Assembly: GCA_017617805.1 (NCBI GenBank)
Contig: JAFZVN010000033.1
Span: 1 to 43,748, forward strand
Length of the DNA stretch: 43,748 bases
Direction of reading: 5' to 3'
From: Bacteroidaceae bacterium
GTDB taxonomy: Bacteria > Bacteroidota > Bacteroidia > Bacteroidales > Bacteroidaceae
The translations under genes were made by a program, and so were the position numbers. The stretch's first letter is position 1. Each line of letters begins with the position of its first letter. This document shows, in pieces, positions 34,355-42,659 of the stretch. The notes below the pieces were generated by a model. It saw only the letters and a program-made list of their open reading frames with translations. It was not told the DNA's origin and did not search any database.

Positions 34355-35854
34355 TTAGTCTCTGAATTTATTGATACAGTCAATATATGCTTCGACGGAG
34401 GCAGTGACGATGTCGGTGTTGGCACCAAAACCATAGTAGAGGTGACCATTGTATTCCACCTGCATGTGTACCTTACCCATATCGTCAGAACCTTTCGAGA
34501 TGGCCTGAATGGTGAACTCTTTGAGGGTCATCTTGCGCTTGATGATGCACTTCAACGCATTGATGGCAGCATCGACAGGACCATTACCAGATGCAGCAGC
34601 CTCGAAATGTTCGTTAGCTACCTGCAAACCGATGGAAGCCACAGAACGAACACCCTTACCCGTAGTCACCTGCAAGTAATCCAGTTTCACATTGTGCGTA
34701 GCACTACGCTCTGCACCTGCCAACACGAGGATGTCATCATCTGTCACTTCCTTCTTCTTGTCGGCGAGTTTCAGGAAATCCTCATAAATCTTGTCAAGTT
34801 TCTCACCTTCGACTTCCACACCATTCACGTGCAGACGATGTTTCAGAGCAGCACGACCGCTTCGAGCTGTCAGCACGATGGCATTGTCATCGATACCCAC
34901 ATCCTTAGGATCCATGATTTCGTAAGTCGATGCGTTCTTCAGCACACCATCCTGATGGATGCCGCTCGAATGAGCAAATGCATTCTTACCCACAATGGCC
35001 TTGTTAGGCTGCACAGGCATATTCATCAGGCTTGACACCATACGGCTCGTTGGATAAATCTTCGTCGTATTGATGTTCGTCTCGATGCCAAGGTCTGGAT
35101 GGGTCTTAAAAATCATTGCCACCTCTTCGAGAGATGTGTTACCGGCACGCTCACCGATACCATTGATGGTCACCTCCACCTGACGCGCACCAGCCAAAAC
35201 GCCAGCCACCGTGTTGGCAGTCGCCATACCGAGATCGTTGTGACAGTGGGTGGAGAGGATGGACTTGCCAGCCGCAAAAGCATCCACATGCTCATAAAGA
35301 TACTTTATTTTCTCGTGATACTCGTTGGGCACACGGAAACCCGTCGTGTCAGGAATGTTACAAACCGTTGCACCAGCCTTGGTCACAGCGTCAATCACAC
35401 GAGCCAGATACTCGTTGTCTGTGCGACCTGCATCCTCTGCATAAAACTCCACATCCTCCACATACCTCTTGGCATACTTCACGGCAGCCACAGCACGCTC
35501 GATGATTTCTTCTGGAGTCGAGTTGAACTTGTACTTGATGTGTGAAGGCGAAGTGCCAATACCTGTGTGGATGCGCTTGTGCTTGGCATACTGAAGCGCC
35601 TCAGCAGCCACATCGATGTCCTTTTCCACCGCACGTGTCAACGCACAGATGGTAGGCCAAGTGACCGCTTTTGAGATTTCTACCACACTGTTGAAATCGC
35701 CTGGGCTGGAGATGGGGAAACCAGCCTCGATGACATCCACGCCCAACGCCTCCAACTGCTTGGCCACCTGAATCTTCTCAACCGTGTTGAGCTGACATCC
35801 AGGCACCTGCTCGCCATCGCGCAGCGTCGTGTCAAAAATAAATAATCTGTCCAT
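34355..35854 (-). CDS. leuA: 2-isopropylmalate synthase
   Basis: First committed enzyme of leucine synthesis, joining acetyl-CoA and 2-oxoisovalerate. 499 residues. The N-terminal barrel has [16 protein letters not shown], the metal-binding [14 protein letters not shown] and NGIGERAGN. The C-terminal regulatory domain (about 385-499, with [18 protein letters not shown]), where leucine feedback normally binds, is present. First structural gene of the leu operon, preceded by an apparent attenuator leader. A paralogue lies at 16371-17897. Confidence 0.96.
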   Translation of the reverse strand: MDRLFIFDTTLRDGEQVPGCQLNTVEKIQVAKQLEALGVDVIEAGFPISSPGDFNSVVEISKAVTWPTICALTRAVEKDIDVAAEALQYAKHKRIHTGIGTSPSHIKYKFNSTPEEIIERAVAAVKYAKRYVEDVEFYAEDAGRTDNEYLARVIDAVTKAGATVCNIPDTTGFRVPNEYHEKIKYLYEHVDAFAAGKSILSTHCHNDLGMATANTVAGVLAGARQVEVTINGIGERAGNTSLEEVAMIFKTHPDLGIETNINTTKIYPTSRMVSSLMNMPVQPNKAIVGKNAFAHSSGIHQDGVLKNASTYEIMDPKDVGIDDNAIVLTARSGRAALKHRLHVNGVEVEGEKLDKIYEDFLKLADKKKEVTDDDILVLAGAERSATHNVKLDYLQVTTGKGVRSVASIGLQVANEHFEAAASGNGPVDAAINALKCIIKRKMTLKEFTIQAISKGSDDMGKVHMQVEYNGHLYYGFGANTDIVTASVEAYIDCINKFRD

Positions 35855-35908
35855 ATTGTTATGAATTTTTATATCTCACCACCATGAGGCACAAGCACAA
35901 GCCTATAT

Positions 35909-35944
35909 AAAAGTAAAACCTTCCCCACAGCAGTGAGAAAGGTT
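35909..35944 (-). terminator. Attenuator terminator hairpin of the leu operon leader
   Basis: On the minus strand AACCTTTCTCAC (35944-35933) pairs with GTGGGGAAGGTT (35928-35917) around the tetraloop TGCT. This gives 12 bp including two G-T pairs. TTTTACTTTT overlaps and follows. It lies 20 bases after the leader-peptide stop and 55 bases before the leuA start. Confidence 0.85.
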
Positions 35945-35963
35945 AAACATTTGCTTTATATCG

Positions 35964-36062
35964 TTATGCACATAGGCACACACGCACCTCTCTCACCTCC
36001 GACTCCGTAAGTCGTAGTGCCAAAAGGTTAAGTCGCAATGTGTTGCTATAAGTTGCCATCAT
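35964..36062 (-). CDS. Leucine-rich leader peptide of the leu operon
   Basis: A 32-codon frame beginning with two ATG codons (36062 and 36059), about 10 bases after the predicted transcription start, ending at TAA 35966-35964. It has seven leucines. Six lie within codons 9-18 (LRLNLLALRL), using TTG, CTT and CTA codons, and one is at codon 30; valines are at 23, 26 and 28. This is the classic make-up of an amino-acid biosynthetic leader peptide. Its later codons contain GTGAGAGAGGT (35996-35986), which can pair with the 5' arm of the terminator hairpin. No automatic gene finder would call it at this length. Confidence 0.8.
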   Translation of the reverse strand: MMATYSNTLRLNLLALRLTESEVREVRVCLCA

Positions 36063-36078
36063 CTTGAAATTTCGGATG

Positions 36079-36110
36079 CAAAGGTACAATTTTCTATCCA
36101 AACCACCAAA
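36079..36110 (-). promoter_or_regulatory. Promoter of the leu operon
   Basis: Minus strand: TTTG (36110-36107), 20 bp spacer, TACCTTTG (36086-36079). Both match the Bacteroidota consensus. The start of transcription would be near 36072. It sits only 17 bp downstream of the GH30 stop, with no terminator seen between. Confidence 0.85.
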
Positions 36111-36126
36111 AAAAACGTGAAAAAAC

Positions 36127-37830
36127 TCAATTCTCGACTACAAAAGTGGTGACGGAACGGGCAGGCAGGGTTGTGTTGCGCAGATCCACCTTGCCAATGT
36201 TCTTTAGGCTCTCGCCTTCCACGTCGGAAGTGCGGTAGGCGGTGATAGTTGATAATTGATAGTTGACAGTTGATAGTTGGGACAGGTCGATGCTGACAGG
36301 GCGGTCTTCCTTGCTGTAGTTGATGGCAACGATAGCAAGTGTGCCGTCTGTATTCTGATAGGCAGAGAGCATCAGACCATCGATTTCCATATCGCCTTCC
36401 ATATCGAGACGAACAGCTCCAGGACGGACAAAGCGAGAGAAGTTTCCCATTGTCCACATCAGTTTGGAGTCACGAACCATGTTGGCCTGAACCATTCCAC
36501 GACCTTGACCACGTCCTCCTCCTGAGCGTTCGCCTTTCACATACATACGGATAAGTCCATCCTTGTAGTTGCCACCAGCGGCTCGCCACCACTGCCACGA
36601 ACGGGCATTGGCAACAGTCAAGTCGTAGTGCATCACACGAGCCACATAAAGGGCTTCTTCCATCGAGAAATCGAAACCACCACCTCCATGAATCTCCTCA
36701 TCATTCGACATGATGCAGAGTTCGGTCATCCAGAAGCCAAGACCCTCTCTGTCCTCTCGGACATCTCCCCCATGAAGGGGAGAACCATTCGGGATGTTTG
36801 TCTTTTGGGAACTCTCCGCATGGGCTCCCTCCCCATTACGGGGGAGGGTTGGGGAGAGGGTCTCTATCGCTTCTTTCAACCGTTTGCGATAGCCATACAA
36901 TCCAACACGCTCATAGTTGCGCTCCCCTGGACGAAGGATAGGTGTGTTCGTCCAATAGGAATGACCAGCCATCACACGAGCGATGCTGGGGAGGTTGCCC
37001 ACGTAGGTATCAGTGGAATCGGGATTCCAAAAAGCTTGGATTTCATAACCACGCTGCCAATCGGTCTCATGGGTGGCATACATGCAACGGAAATCGCTCG
37101 ATTCATTGATCAGAATCTTCGTAGTGATGCCACGCTGCTGGAACACGCGATTCATCTCACGGGCAATATGTGCAATCTCCCGATTGGTGGCAGGACTTCC
37201 CTCTTGCTTGGGGCCAAGCCAGTTCCAATGTCCATCAGGTTCGTTCACTGGACACACATAGTCGAAATGGATGCCATCCTCACGCTCTGCCGCTTGGAGC
37301 ATGTCAGCGATGTAGGCAGCAAAATCATCATAGGCATCAGCTTTCAAATTGAAAGTGCCACCACGTCCTGTATTGGTAGCCAAGCCGTTCTGAGTCAGAT
37401 GGATGGGAGGAGAATTGTAGAACGCCAAGAAGGTAGGCACACCACGTTCCTTCGCCAATTTCAAGAACCGACGTTGCCCTGTCTGCTTCTCAAAATACTC
37501 TGTACGCGTGTCATGATTGATTTGAGCCGAATCACCCTGCGTGGCACTGCCTGCACCAGCATTGAATCGCCAGATGCTCAGACCAATCCCCTTCGGGGAA
37601 CCATCAGCGAAAGTCTCAGAAGAGAAGAGCCAGTCAGCCACTTGCTGCTGAAGGGAATCTTCCCATTCTCCAATGCGCCACATGCTCCACGCATCGCTGG
37701 CACCAAAGCCATCGATGGTCTGCTGCTGGTGGTTGGTCACGCTGAATTGGGTCACTTGCTGTGCCTTCACTTGTCCTGTCATACAGCACAAGAGAGCACT
37801 TATCAGAAATATGTTAGTAAAGTTGTTCAT
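36127..37830 (-). CDS. Secreted glycoside hydrolase family 30-like enzyme, carrying repeat-derived segments
   Basis: 567 residues. The signal peptide is about 1-23 (ending VKA-QQ). GH30-like motifs: TIDGFGASDAWSM (38-50), VCPVNEPDGHW with probable acid/base Glu197, and GFWMTELCIM with probable nucleophile Glu370. The C-terminal beta domain has the usual GTLAIVAINYSKED. Between barrel strands, residues about 323-363 (ETLSPTLPRNGEG, then PLHGGDVREDREG) are translated from dispersed repeats. So are residues about 516-530 (QLSTVNYQLST) in the beta domain. Substrate is unknown; relatives act on beta-1,6-galactan, beta-1,6-glucan or xylan. ATG 37830 is chosen because the predicted transcript starts near 37851, excluding the start at 37860. 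Confidence 0.83.
   Translation of the reverse strand: MNNFTNIFLISALLCCMTGQVKAQQVTQFSVTNHQQQTIDGFGASDAWSMWRIGEWEDSLQQQVADWLFSSETFADGSPKGIGLSIWRFNAGAGSATQGDSAQINHDTRTEYFEKQTGQRRFLKLAKERGVPTFLAFYNSPPIHLTQNGLATNTGRGGTFNLKADAYDDFAAYIADMLQAAEREDGIHFDYVCPVNEPDGHWNWLGPKQEGSPATNREIAHIAREMNRVFQQRGITTKILINESSDFRCMYATHETDWQRGYEIQAFWNPDSTDTYVGNLPSIARVMAGHSYWTNTPILRPGERNYERVGLYGYRKRLKEAIETLSPTLPRNGEGAHAESSQKTNIPNGSPLHGGDVREDREGLGFWMTELCIMSNDEEIHGGGGFDFSMEEALYVARVMHYDLTVANARSWQWWRAAGGNYKDGLIRMYVKGERSGGGRGQGRGMVQANMVRDSKLMWTMGNFSRFVRPGAVRLDMEGDMEIDGLMLSAYQNTDGTLAIVAINYSKEDRPVSIDLSQLSTVNYQLSTITAYRTSDVEGESLKNIGKVDLRNTTLPARSVTTFVVEN
36243..36281 (-). repeat. GTTGATAGTTGACAGT-type repeat inside the GH30 gene
   Basis: Plus-strand words TGATAGTTGATAATTGATAG and TTGACAGTTGATAGTTGGG. 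Read on the gene strand it is the same GTCAACTATCAA family as the atpF-atpH junction, here encoding QLSTVNYQLST in frame. Confidence 0.85.
36742..36864 (-). repeat. Two dispersed G/C-rich repeats inside the GH30 gene
   Basis: 36825-36864 is the CTCCCTCCCCATTACGGGGG element also found at the LeuD-DUF4234 joint. 36742-36786 is a second element with CTCTCGGACATCTCCCCCAT followed by GAAGGGGAGAA, whose C- and G-runs can pair. About 40 bases separate them. All are in frame. Confidence 0.75.
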
Positions 37831-37857
37831 GTCATGTGTTGTGTTGGTTGAACGGTA

Positions 37858-37889
37858 CAAATGTAAACAAAAGATTGTTCACGCCCAAG
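37858..37889 (-). promoter_or_regulatory. Promoter of the GH30 gene
   Basis: Minus strand: CTTG (37889-37886), 20 bp spacer, TACATTTG (37865-37858). It is back-to-back with the promoter of the activase gene on the plus strand. Confidence 0.7.
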
Positions 37890-37916
37890 AAACAAGCGAG
37901 AAAAATCCCTTTCCAC

Positions 37917-37947
37917 TTGTGTATTTTACAAAAAGACACTAATTTTG
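37917..37947 (+). promoter_or_regulatory. Promoter of the activase-proBA operon
   Basis: TTG at 37917-37919, then TAATTTTG at 37940-37947, about 20 bp apart; start codon at 37977. Confidence 0.68.
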
Positions 37948-37976
37948 CAAAGTTTTTCCACTAACGGGCAATACAA

Positions 37977-38882
37977 ATGGCACTTATCTTCGACATCAAA
38001 CGCTTTGCCATCAACGATGGACCTGGCATCCGAACGACACTCTTCATGAAGGGTTGTCCGCTTCGCTGTGTGTGGTGTCATAATCCAGAGGGATTTGAGG
38101 AACGACCTGTGAAAATGTACACGAAGAAGAAGTGCATTGGCTGCCAGGCATGTGTGGAAGTCTGTCCAGAGAAGAATCTGGTGTTGACAGCTGACGGCAT
38201 CAAAGACTTGGGACATTGTGTGAGCTGCGGAAAATGTACAGACGAGTGCCCTACCCTCGCCTTGGAAATGGCTGGAAAAGAATGGAAGATGGACGAGTTG
38301 ATGGCTGTGGTGGAGAAGGAACGGGCGGTGATGGAGCAAAGCGGTGGAGGTGTGACGATGTGTGGAGGCGAACCGTTGATGCATGTGGACTACCTTTGCG
38401 ACGTGCTGGACGAGTTGGGCAAGCGAGGTATCCATCGCACAGTTGATACAACCTTGTTCAGTTCCCCTGAGAATGTAAAGCGAGTGGCTGAACGCTGCGA
38501 ACTTTTCCTCGTCGATTTGAAACTGATGGACAGCGAGAAGCACCAGCGATACACCCGAGTGAGGAACGAGCAAATTCTTGCCAACATCCGCATGTTGAGC
38601 GAAATGGGCAAGCGGTTTTGGATACGCATTCCACTCATCGTGGGAGTGAACGCTGATGACGAAAACCTGATAGCATCGGCTGAATTCTTGGTTTCATTGC
38701 CCACCAAACCTGAAGTGGTGAATCTGCTGATTTATCACGATGTGGGCATCGGCAAGCATGCTCGATTGGGCACAGAGTACAATCCTGAAGCCCTAAAGAT
38801 GGAAGCCCCATCAGAAGAGATGCAGCAACATGCGCTTGACATCATGAAGCAGCATGGACTGAATGCCATCATAGGAGGATAA
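37977..38882 (+). CDS. Glycyl-radical enzyme activating protein (radical SAM)
   Basis: Radical-SAM activase that places the glycyl radical on a partner enzyme under anaerobic conditions. 301 residues. The radical-SAM cluster motif CxxxCxxC is Cys27, Cys31 and Cys34 (GCPLRCVWCHNPE). Next comes a ferredoxin-like insert with two CxxCxxCxxxC sets (CIGCQACVEVC and CVSCGKCTDEC). The AdoMet-binding GGEP is in GGGVTMCGGEPLM. The extra clusters match the non-Pfl activases, such as those for glycerol dehydratase-type or decarboxylase-type enzymes, rather than the short PflA. No glycyl-radical enzyme gene lies next to it. It is followed by proB after 20 bp, an unexpected pairing. Confidence 0.92.
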   Translation: MALIFDIKRFAINDGPGIRTTLFMKGCPLRCVWCHNPEGFEERPVKMYTKKKCIGCQACVEVCPEKNLVLTADGIKDLGHCVSCGKCTDECPTLALEMAGKEWKMDELMAVVEKERAVMEQSGGGVTMCGGEPLMHVDYLCDVLDELGKRGIHRTVDTTLFSSPENVKRVAERCELFLVDLKLMDSEKHQRYTRVRNEQILANIRMLSEMGKRFWIRIPLIVGVNADDENLIASAEFLVSLPTKPEVVNLLIYHDVGIGKHARLGTEYNPEALKMEAPSEEMQQHALDIMKQHGLNAIIGG

Positions 38883-38902
38883 CAAAACAACAATATATAA
38901 AT

Positions 38903-39667
38903 ATGAGACTTACAATCAAGATTGGCAGTAATGTGCTGACGAGAGCAGACGGTTCCTTGGATGTGACCCGCATGTCGGCGTTGGTGGATCAGATTGCTTA
39001 CCTGCGCAGCCAAGGACATGAAATCATCCTTGTCTCGTCAGGTGCTGTGGCAAGTGGCAGGAGCGAGATGCAACATATTCAGCATGACCTCGACTCGGTC
39101 GATCAGCGACAACTCTTTTCGGCCGTGGGACAAGCCAAACTCATCAACCGATACTTCGAACTGTTCCGTGAATATGGTATTCCTGTAGGTCAGGTGCTCA
39201 CCACCAAGGAGAACTTCTCCGATACGGAGCATCGCAAGAATCAAGAGAACTGCATGCGTGTGATGCTCGAAAATGGCGTCCTGCCCATCGTGAACGAGAA
39301 CGACACCGTGTCAGTCACCGAATTGATGTTCACTGATAACGATGAACTCTCAGGACTGATGGCACAGATGACGCAGTCGCAGATGCTGATCATTCTGAGC
39401 AACATCGATGGCGTCTATACGGGCGATCCTGCCGACCCAGAATCGCGCCTTATCAGCATCGTGAAGCCAGGCAAAGACCTGAGCGACTATATCCAGGCCA
39501 AGAAGTCAAATGCTGGCAGAGGTGGCATGCAGAGCAAATCGAACGTAGCCACCCAAACCGCTGCCGCAGGCATCAGCGTGGTGATTGCCAACGGAAAGAG
39601 AGATGATATCTTGATTAAATTAATGAACGACAGGGACAACACACCCTGCACAGAATTCTTATGCTAA
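38903..39667 (+). CDS. proB: Glutamate 5-kinase, PUA-less short form
   Basis: Phosphorylates glutamate in the first step of proline synthesis. 254 residues: only the amino-acid-kinase domain. The nucleotide/substrate motifs [33 protein letters not shown] and [11 protein letters not shown] are present, and [20 protein letters not shown] is near the end. The C-terminal PUA domain of the E. coli enzyme (367 residues) is missing, which is common in Bacteroidota. It overlaps proA by 7 bp in a different frame. Confidence 0.95.
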   Translation: MRLTIKIGSNVLTRADGSLDVTRMSALVDQIAYLRSQGHEIILVSSGAVASGRSEMQHIQHDLDSVDQRQLFSAVGQAKLINRYFELFREYGIPVGQVLTTKENFSDTEHRKNQENCMRVMLENGVLPIVNENDTVSVTELMFTDNDELSGLMAQMTQSQMLIILSNIDGVYTGDPADPESRLISIVKPGKDLSDYIQAKKSNAGRGGMQSKSNVATQTAAAGISVVIANGKRDDILIKLMNDRDNTPCTEFLC

Positions 39668-40956
39668 TGGACTCCCCAATTTTCCAATCCTTTACTGCCG
39701 CCAAGGACGCCAGCATCGACCTGGCCTTGCTCGACAACGACACCATCAACAAGGTTCTCCTCGCTGTAGCTGACAAAGCCATCGAAGAGACTGATGCCAT
39801 CTTGGCAGCCAATGCCAAAGACCTCGCCAGAATGGACGAGGCAAACCCTATGTATGACCGTCTGAAACTGACCAAAGAGCGTATCGAAGGCATTGCTGGT
39901 GACACTCGAAAGGTAGCCACCCTACCCTCCCCATTGGGCAAGGTGCTGAAGCATTCTGTGCTGCCTAACGGACTCGAGCTCAAGCGAGTCAGCGTACCTT
40001 TTGGCGTGATTGGCATCGTGTATGAAGCACGTCCGAACGTCACCTTCGACGTCTTTTCTCTCTGTCTGAAGGCAGGCAGCGCTTGTATTCTCAAAGGTGG
40101 AAAAGACGCTGATGATAGTAACCGAGCTATCGTCAGCCTCATCAAGGATGTGCTGAAGGAGTTTGGCATCAACGAGAACGCCATCACGCTCCTGCCTGCC
40201 ACCCATGAGGCCACAGGAGCATTGCTTCATGCCAACGGATTCGTTGACCTCGTCATTCCACGTGGCAGCAAACGCCTCATCGATTTCGTGCGTCAAGAAG
40301 CCAGCGTGCCTGTCATCGAGACGGGCGCAGGTGTGTGTCATGCTTACTTTGATAAGGATGGCGACGTGGAGAAAGGAGCTCGCATCATCAACAACGCCAA
40401 GACTCGCCGTGTGAGTGTCTGCAACGCCCTCGACTGCACATTGATTCATGCAGACCGCCTCGCCGATCTCCCCACCCTCTGCGAACCGCTGAAGGAGAGC
40501 AATGTCCTCATCTATGCGGATGAACCAGCGATGAACGCACTTAGTGGGAAACTGTCAACTGTCAACTGTCAACTGTCAACTCCATACCCTGCCGACTTGC
40601 TCAAGCCATCAACTGAAGAATGTTACGGCACAGAGTTCCAGTCCTACACCATGGCAATCAAGACAGTCGCTTCAGCTGATGAAGCCATTCGCCACATCCG
40701 TCGCTTCGGATCTGGACACTCTGAGTGCATCATCACAGAGAACCGCGCCACAGCAGACCAATTCATGGTACAAGTGGATGCCGCTTGTGTCTATCACAAT
40801 GCTCCCACCTCATTCACGGATGGCGCACAATTTGGCTTGGGTGCAGAAATTGGCATCTCCACCCAGAAACTCCATGCACGTGGTCCGATGGCCCTCGAAG
40901 AAATCTGCACCTACAAGTGGCTCATCGAAGGCAACGGACAAGTGCGGCCGAAATAA
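39661..40956 (+). CDS. proA: Glutamate-5-semialdehyde dehydrogenase (gamma-glutamyl phosphate reductase), with a repeat-derived loop
   Basis: Reduces glutamyl phosphate to the semialdehyde in proline synthesis; NADPH-dependent. 431 residues. [31 protein letters not shown] and the catalytic Cys254 in [10 protein letters not shown] are typical, as are the late [19 protein letters not shown] and the segment with [21 protein letters not shown]. Residues about 297-308 ([16 protein letters not shown]) come from a perfect tandem GTCAACT repeat, in frame, in a variable surface segment. ATG codons lie at 39661 and 39667; the first overlaps the end of proB. The end converges on sodB with a 10-bp gap. 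Confidence 0.95.
   Translation: MLMDSPIFQSFTAAKDASIDLALLDNDTINKVLLAVADKAIEETDAILAANAKDLARMDEANPMYDRLKLTKERIEGIAGDTRKVATLPSPLGKVLKHSVLPNGLELKRVSVPFGVIGIVYEARPNVTFDVFSLCLKAGSACILKGGKDADDSNRAIVSLIKDVLKEFGINENAITLLPATHEATGALLHANGFVDLVIPRGSKRLIDFVRQEASVPVIETGAGVCHAYFDKDGDVEKGARIINNAKTRRVSVCNALDCTLIHADRLADLPTLCEPLKESNVLIYADEPAMNALSGKLSTVNCQLSTPYPADLLKPSTEECYGTEFQSYTMAIKTVASADEAIRHIRRFGSGHSECIITENRATADQFMVQVDAACVYHNAPTSFTDGAQFGLGAEIGISTQKLHARGPMALEEICTYKWLIEGNGQVRPK
40549..40583 (+). repeat. Perfect tandem ACTGTCA repeat inside proA
   Basis: Four to five exact copies of the 7-bp word ACTGTCA run to CAACTCC and are translated in frame. Because 7 is not a multiple of 3, three units give a 21-bp, seven-residue period. 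The CAACTCCAT ending equals that of the atpF-atpH junction repeat. Confidence 0.9.
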
Positions 40957-40966
40957 AACGACAAAA

Positions 40967-41551
40967 TTATTTCAAACGGCTCTCAATTACCTCCCAGTTG
41001 ATAATTTGCCAAAGGGCTGCGAGGTGGTCTGGACGACGATTCTGATAGTCCAGATAGTAAGCGTGTTCCCAAACGTCGAAAGTGAGCAATGGCTTCAATC
41101 CACGCTGAATGGGATTGGCAGCATTCGTTTCCTGTGTAATGACAAGCTTACCATCAGCATCAGCTGAAAGCCACACCCATCCAGATCCAAAGAGCGTAGC
41201 ACCTTTCTTCTGAAACTCTTCTTTGAAGGCCTCGAACGAACCGAACTGAGCAATAATGGCTTCGGCGAGCTTGCCTACGGGCTGATTGTCGGTTTTAGGA
41301 GCTGCAAACTGTCCAAAATACAGATTGTGGTTCAGAATCTGTCCTGCATTGTTCAAGATGCCACCGTCTGCTTTGAGTACAATCTCCTCAAGAGGAAGAC
41401 CAGCCAAAGGACTTCCCTCCAAAAGAGCGTTGAGGTTATTCACATAGCCAGCAAGATGCTTTCCATGATGGAAACCAATCGTCTCGCGGCTGATCACTGG
41501 CTCTAAAGCCTCTGGCGCATAAGGCAGCACCATCAGTTCAAATTTCTTCAT
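40967..41551 (-). CDS. sodB: Superoxide dismutase (Fe/Mn family)
   Basis: Converts superoxide to peroxide and oxygen; cytoplasmic. 194 residues. The four metal ligands are His28 (FHHGKH), His75 (ILNHNLYF), Asp159 and His163 (TFDVWEHAYY). Gln71 sits where iron enzymes carry their second-shell glutamine, suggesting an iron or cambialistic enzyme such as that of Porphyromonas; this is inference. It is the last gene of the psd-pssA-DUF4834-sodB set. Confidence 0.95.
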   Translation of the reverse strand: MKKFELMVLPYAPEALEPVISRETIGFHHGKHLAGYVNNLNALLEGSPLAGLPLEEIVLKADGGILNNAGQILNHNLYFGQFAAPKTDNQPVGKLAEAIIAQFGSFEAFKEEFQKKGATLFGSGWVWLSADADGKLVITQETNAANPIQRGLKPLLTFDVWEHAYYLDYQNRRPDHLAALWQIINWEVIESRLK

Positions 41552-41563
41552 AACTCATTAGTT

Positions 41564-41872
41564 TTATGGGGTTGTCTTCACCTCCTCAAAATCGACGTAT
41601 GTTCCCTCCGTGTCGCCAAATACCTTACCATCACCCTGGGCATCACCGCCAGAGGTTGTAGTATTATTATATGTACGCGAGGACTTGCCAGAAGATGACG
41701 TTTTGGCAGTACGCTTACGATGGGTCTGTTTGCTTTTGCCTGTGAAAAGACGGTAGATGGCTCTGAGATTGCCAAAACCACCGACCAATCGGCTCATCAG
41801 ATAAATACCGATGCCGATAAAGACCAGCGCTATGAAAACGAATGTAAATAAGGTCGTTAAGAATGCTGACAT
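41564..41872 (-). CDS. DUF4834 family small membrane protein
   Basis: 102 residues. One N-terminal membrane helix (about 6-30, LTTLFTFVFIALVFIGIGIY) is followed by a basic, Ser/Thr-rich tail and an acidic C-terminal motif (GTYVDFEEV) typical of DUF4834. The family is restricted to Bacteroidota and its function is unknown. It lies 42 bp after pssA and 12 bp before sodB, probably in the same transcript. Confidence 0.8.
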   Translation of the reverse strand: MSAFLTTLFTFVFIALVFIGIGIYLMSRLVGGFGNLRAIYRLFTGKSKQTHRKRTAKTSSSGKSSRTYNNTTTSGGDAQGDGKVFGDTEGTYVDFEEVKTTP

Positions 41873-41914
41873 ATTCGTGTTGGTCGTTTTTTGAATAAGG
41901 AAGTTCGTTCTCCC

Positions 41915-42658
41915 TTACTCCTCATCTTGGGGCAAATATGATGCCACAATCGACAGCACGACATAAAGTCCGATGCTGGCAGCTGCACCACGAGACAACC
42001 CCATCATCACACCATCATCGCTAAGGAATGCTCCCATCAGCAACATCACGATGGTCAACACGAGGAAAATAATCTTCATTTTGTCTTTAGGCCAAGAGAG
42101 ACGTCCTTTGAAAGCAAACATAGGCACCTCGCACACCAACAGCCAACAGAACAGCAACATGAAAAGGAACAGGAACAGGGCATTGAAACGAGGACTTATG
42201 AGCCAAGCCTCACAACTGGAAATCAACGCTCCCCAGAAAATGGCGTTGGCAGGAGTAGGCATGCCGATAAACCCTGTGTGCTGACGTTCGTCGATATTGA
42301 ACTTTGCCAATCTCAAAGCAGAGAAAGCAGCCAAGAGGAATGCCGTGAAAGGCATCACACGGAAAAAGAAATCCGAACTCATAAACGATGGATACGCCAC
42401 ATGGTTGAAGAGCGTAAAGATCATCGCTGAAGGAGCCACACCGAAAGTAACGCAATCGGCCAGAGAATCCAACTCCACACCCAATTTGCCGCTCACGCCA
42501 AGCGCACGCGCCGCCTTTCCATCGAAGAAATCGAAAAAGGCTCCCAGCAAGATGAAAAGAAAAGCAAGCTGATAACCATGATAGAATGCGGCATAAGTCG
42601 CAATGCATCCACAGATGAGGTTGCAACAAGTGATGATATTCGGAATATGCTTTTTCAT
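41915..42658 (-). CDS. pssA: CDP-diacylglycerol-serine O-phosphatidyltransferase
   Basis: Makes phosphatidylserine from CDP-diacylglycerol and serine in the inner membrane. 247 residues, about 7-8 hydrophobic helices. The CDP-alcohol phosphotransferase motif is complete: Asp46-Gly47, Ala50-Arg51, Gly60, Asp64 and Asp68. The neighbouring upstream gene is psd, the next step to phosphatidylethanolamine, and the two are one base apart. This supports serine as substrate over inositol or glycerol phosphate. Confidence 0.95.
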   Translation of the reverse strand: MKKHIPNIITCCNLICGCIATYAAFYHGYQLAFLFILLGAFFDFFDGKAARALGVSGKLGVELDSLADCVTFGVAPSAMIFTLFNHVAYPSFMSSDFFFRVMPFTAFLLAAFSALRLAKFNIDERQHTGFIGMPTPANAIFWGALISSCEAWLISPRFNALFLFLFMLLFCWLLVCEVPMFAFKGRLSWPKDKMKIIFLVLTIVMLLMGAFLSDDGVMMGLSRGAAASIGLYVVLSIVASYLPQDEE

Positions 42659-42659
42659 A

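Noticed and set aside
38903-39667. ProB truncated by the proA overlap
   Set aside because: PUA-less ProB of about 250 residues is a normal form in this phylum and its kinase domain is complete.
40549-40583. Tandem repeats in proA, atpG and spacers as a CRISPR array
   Set aside because: Units are 7-9 bp with no unique spacers, there are no cas genes, and the tracts are in frame in genes or in short joints.
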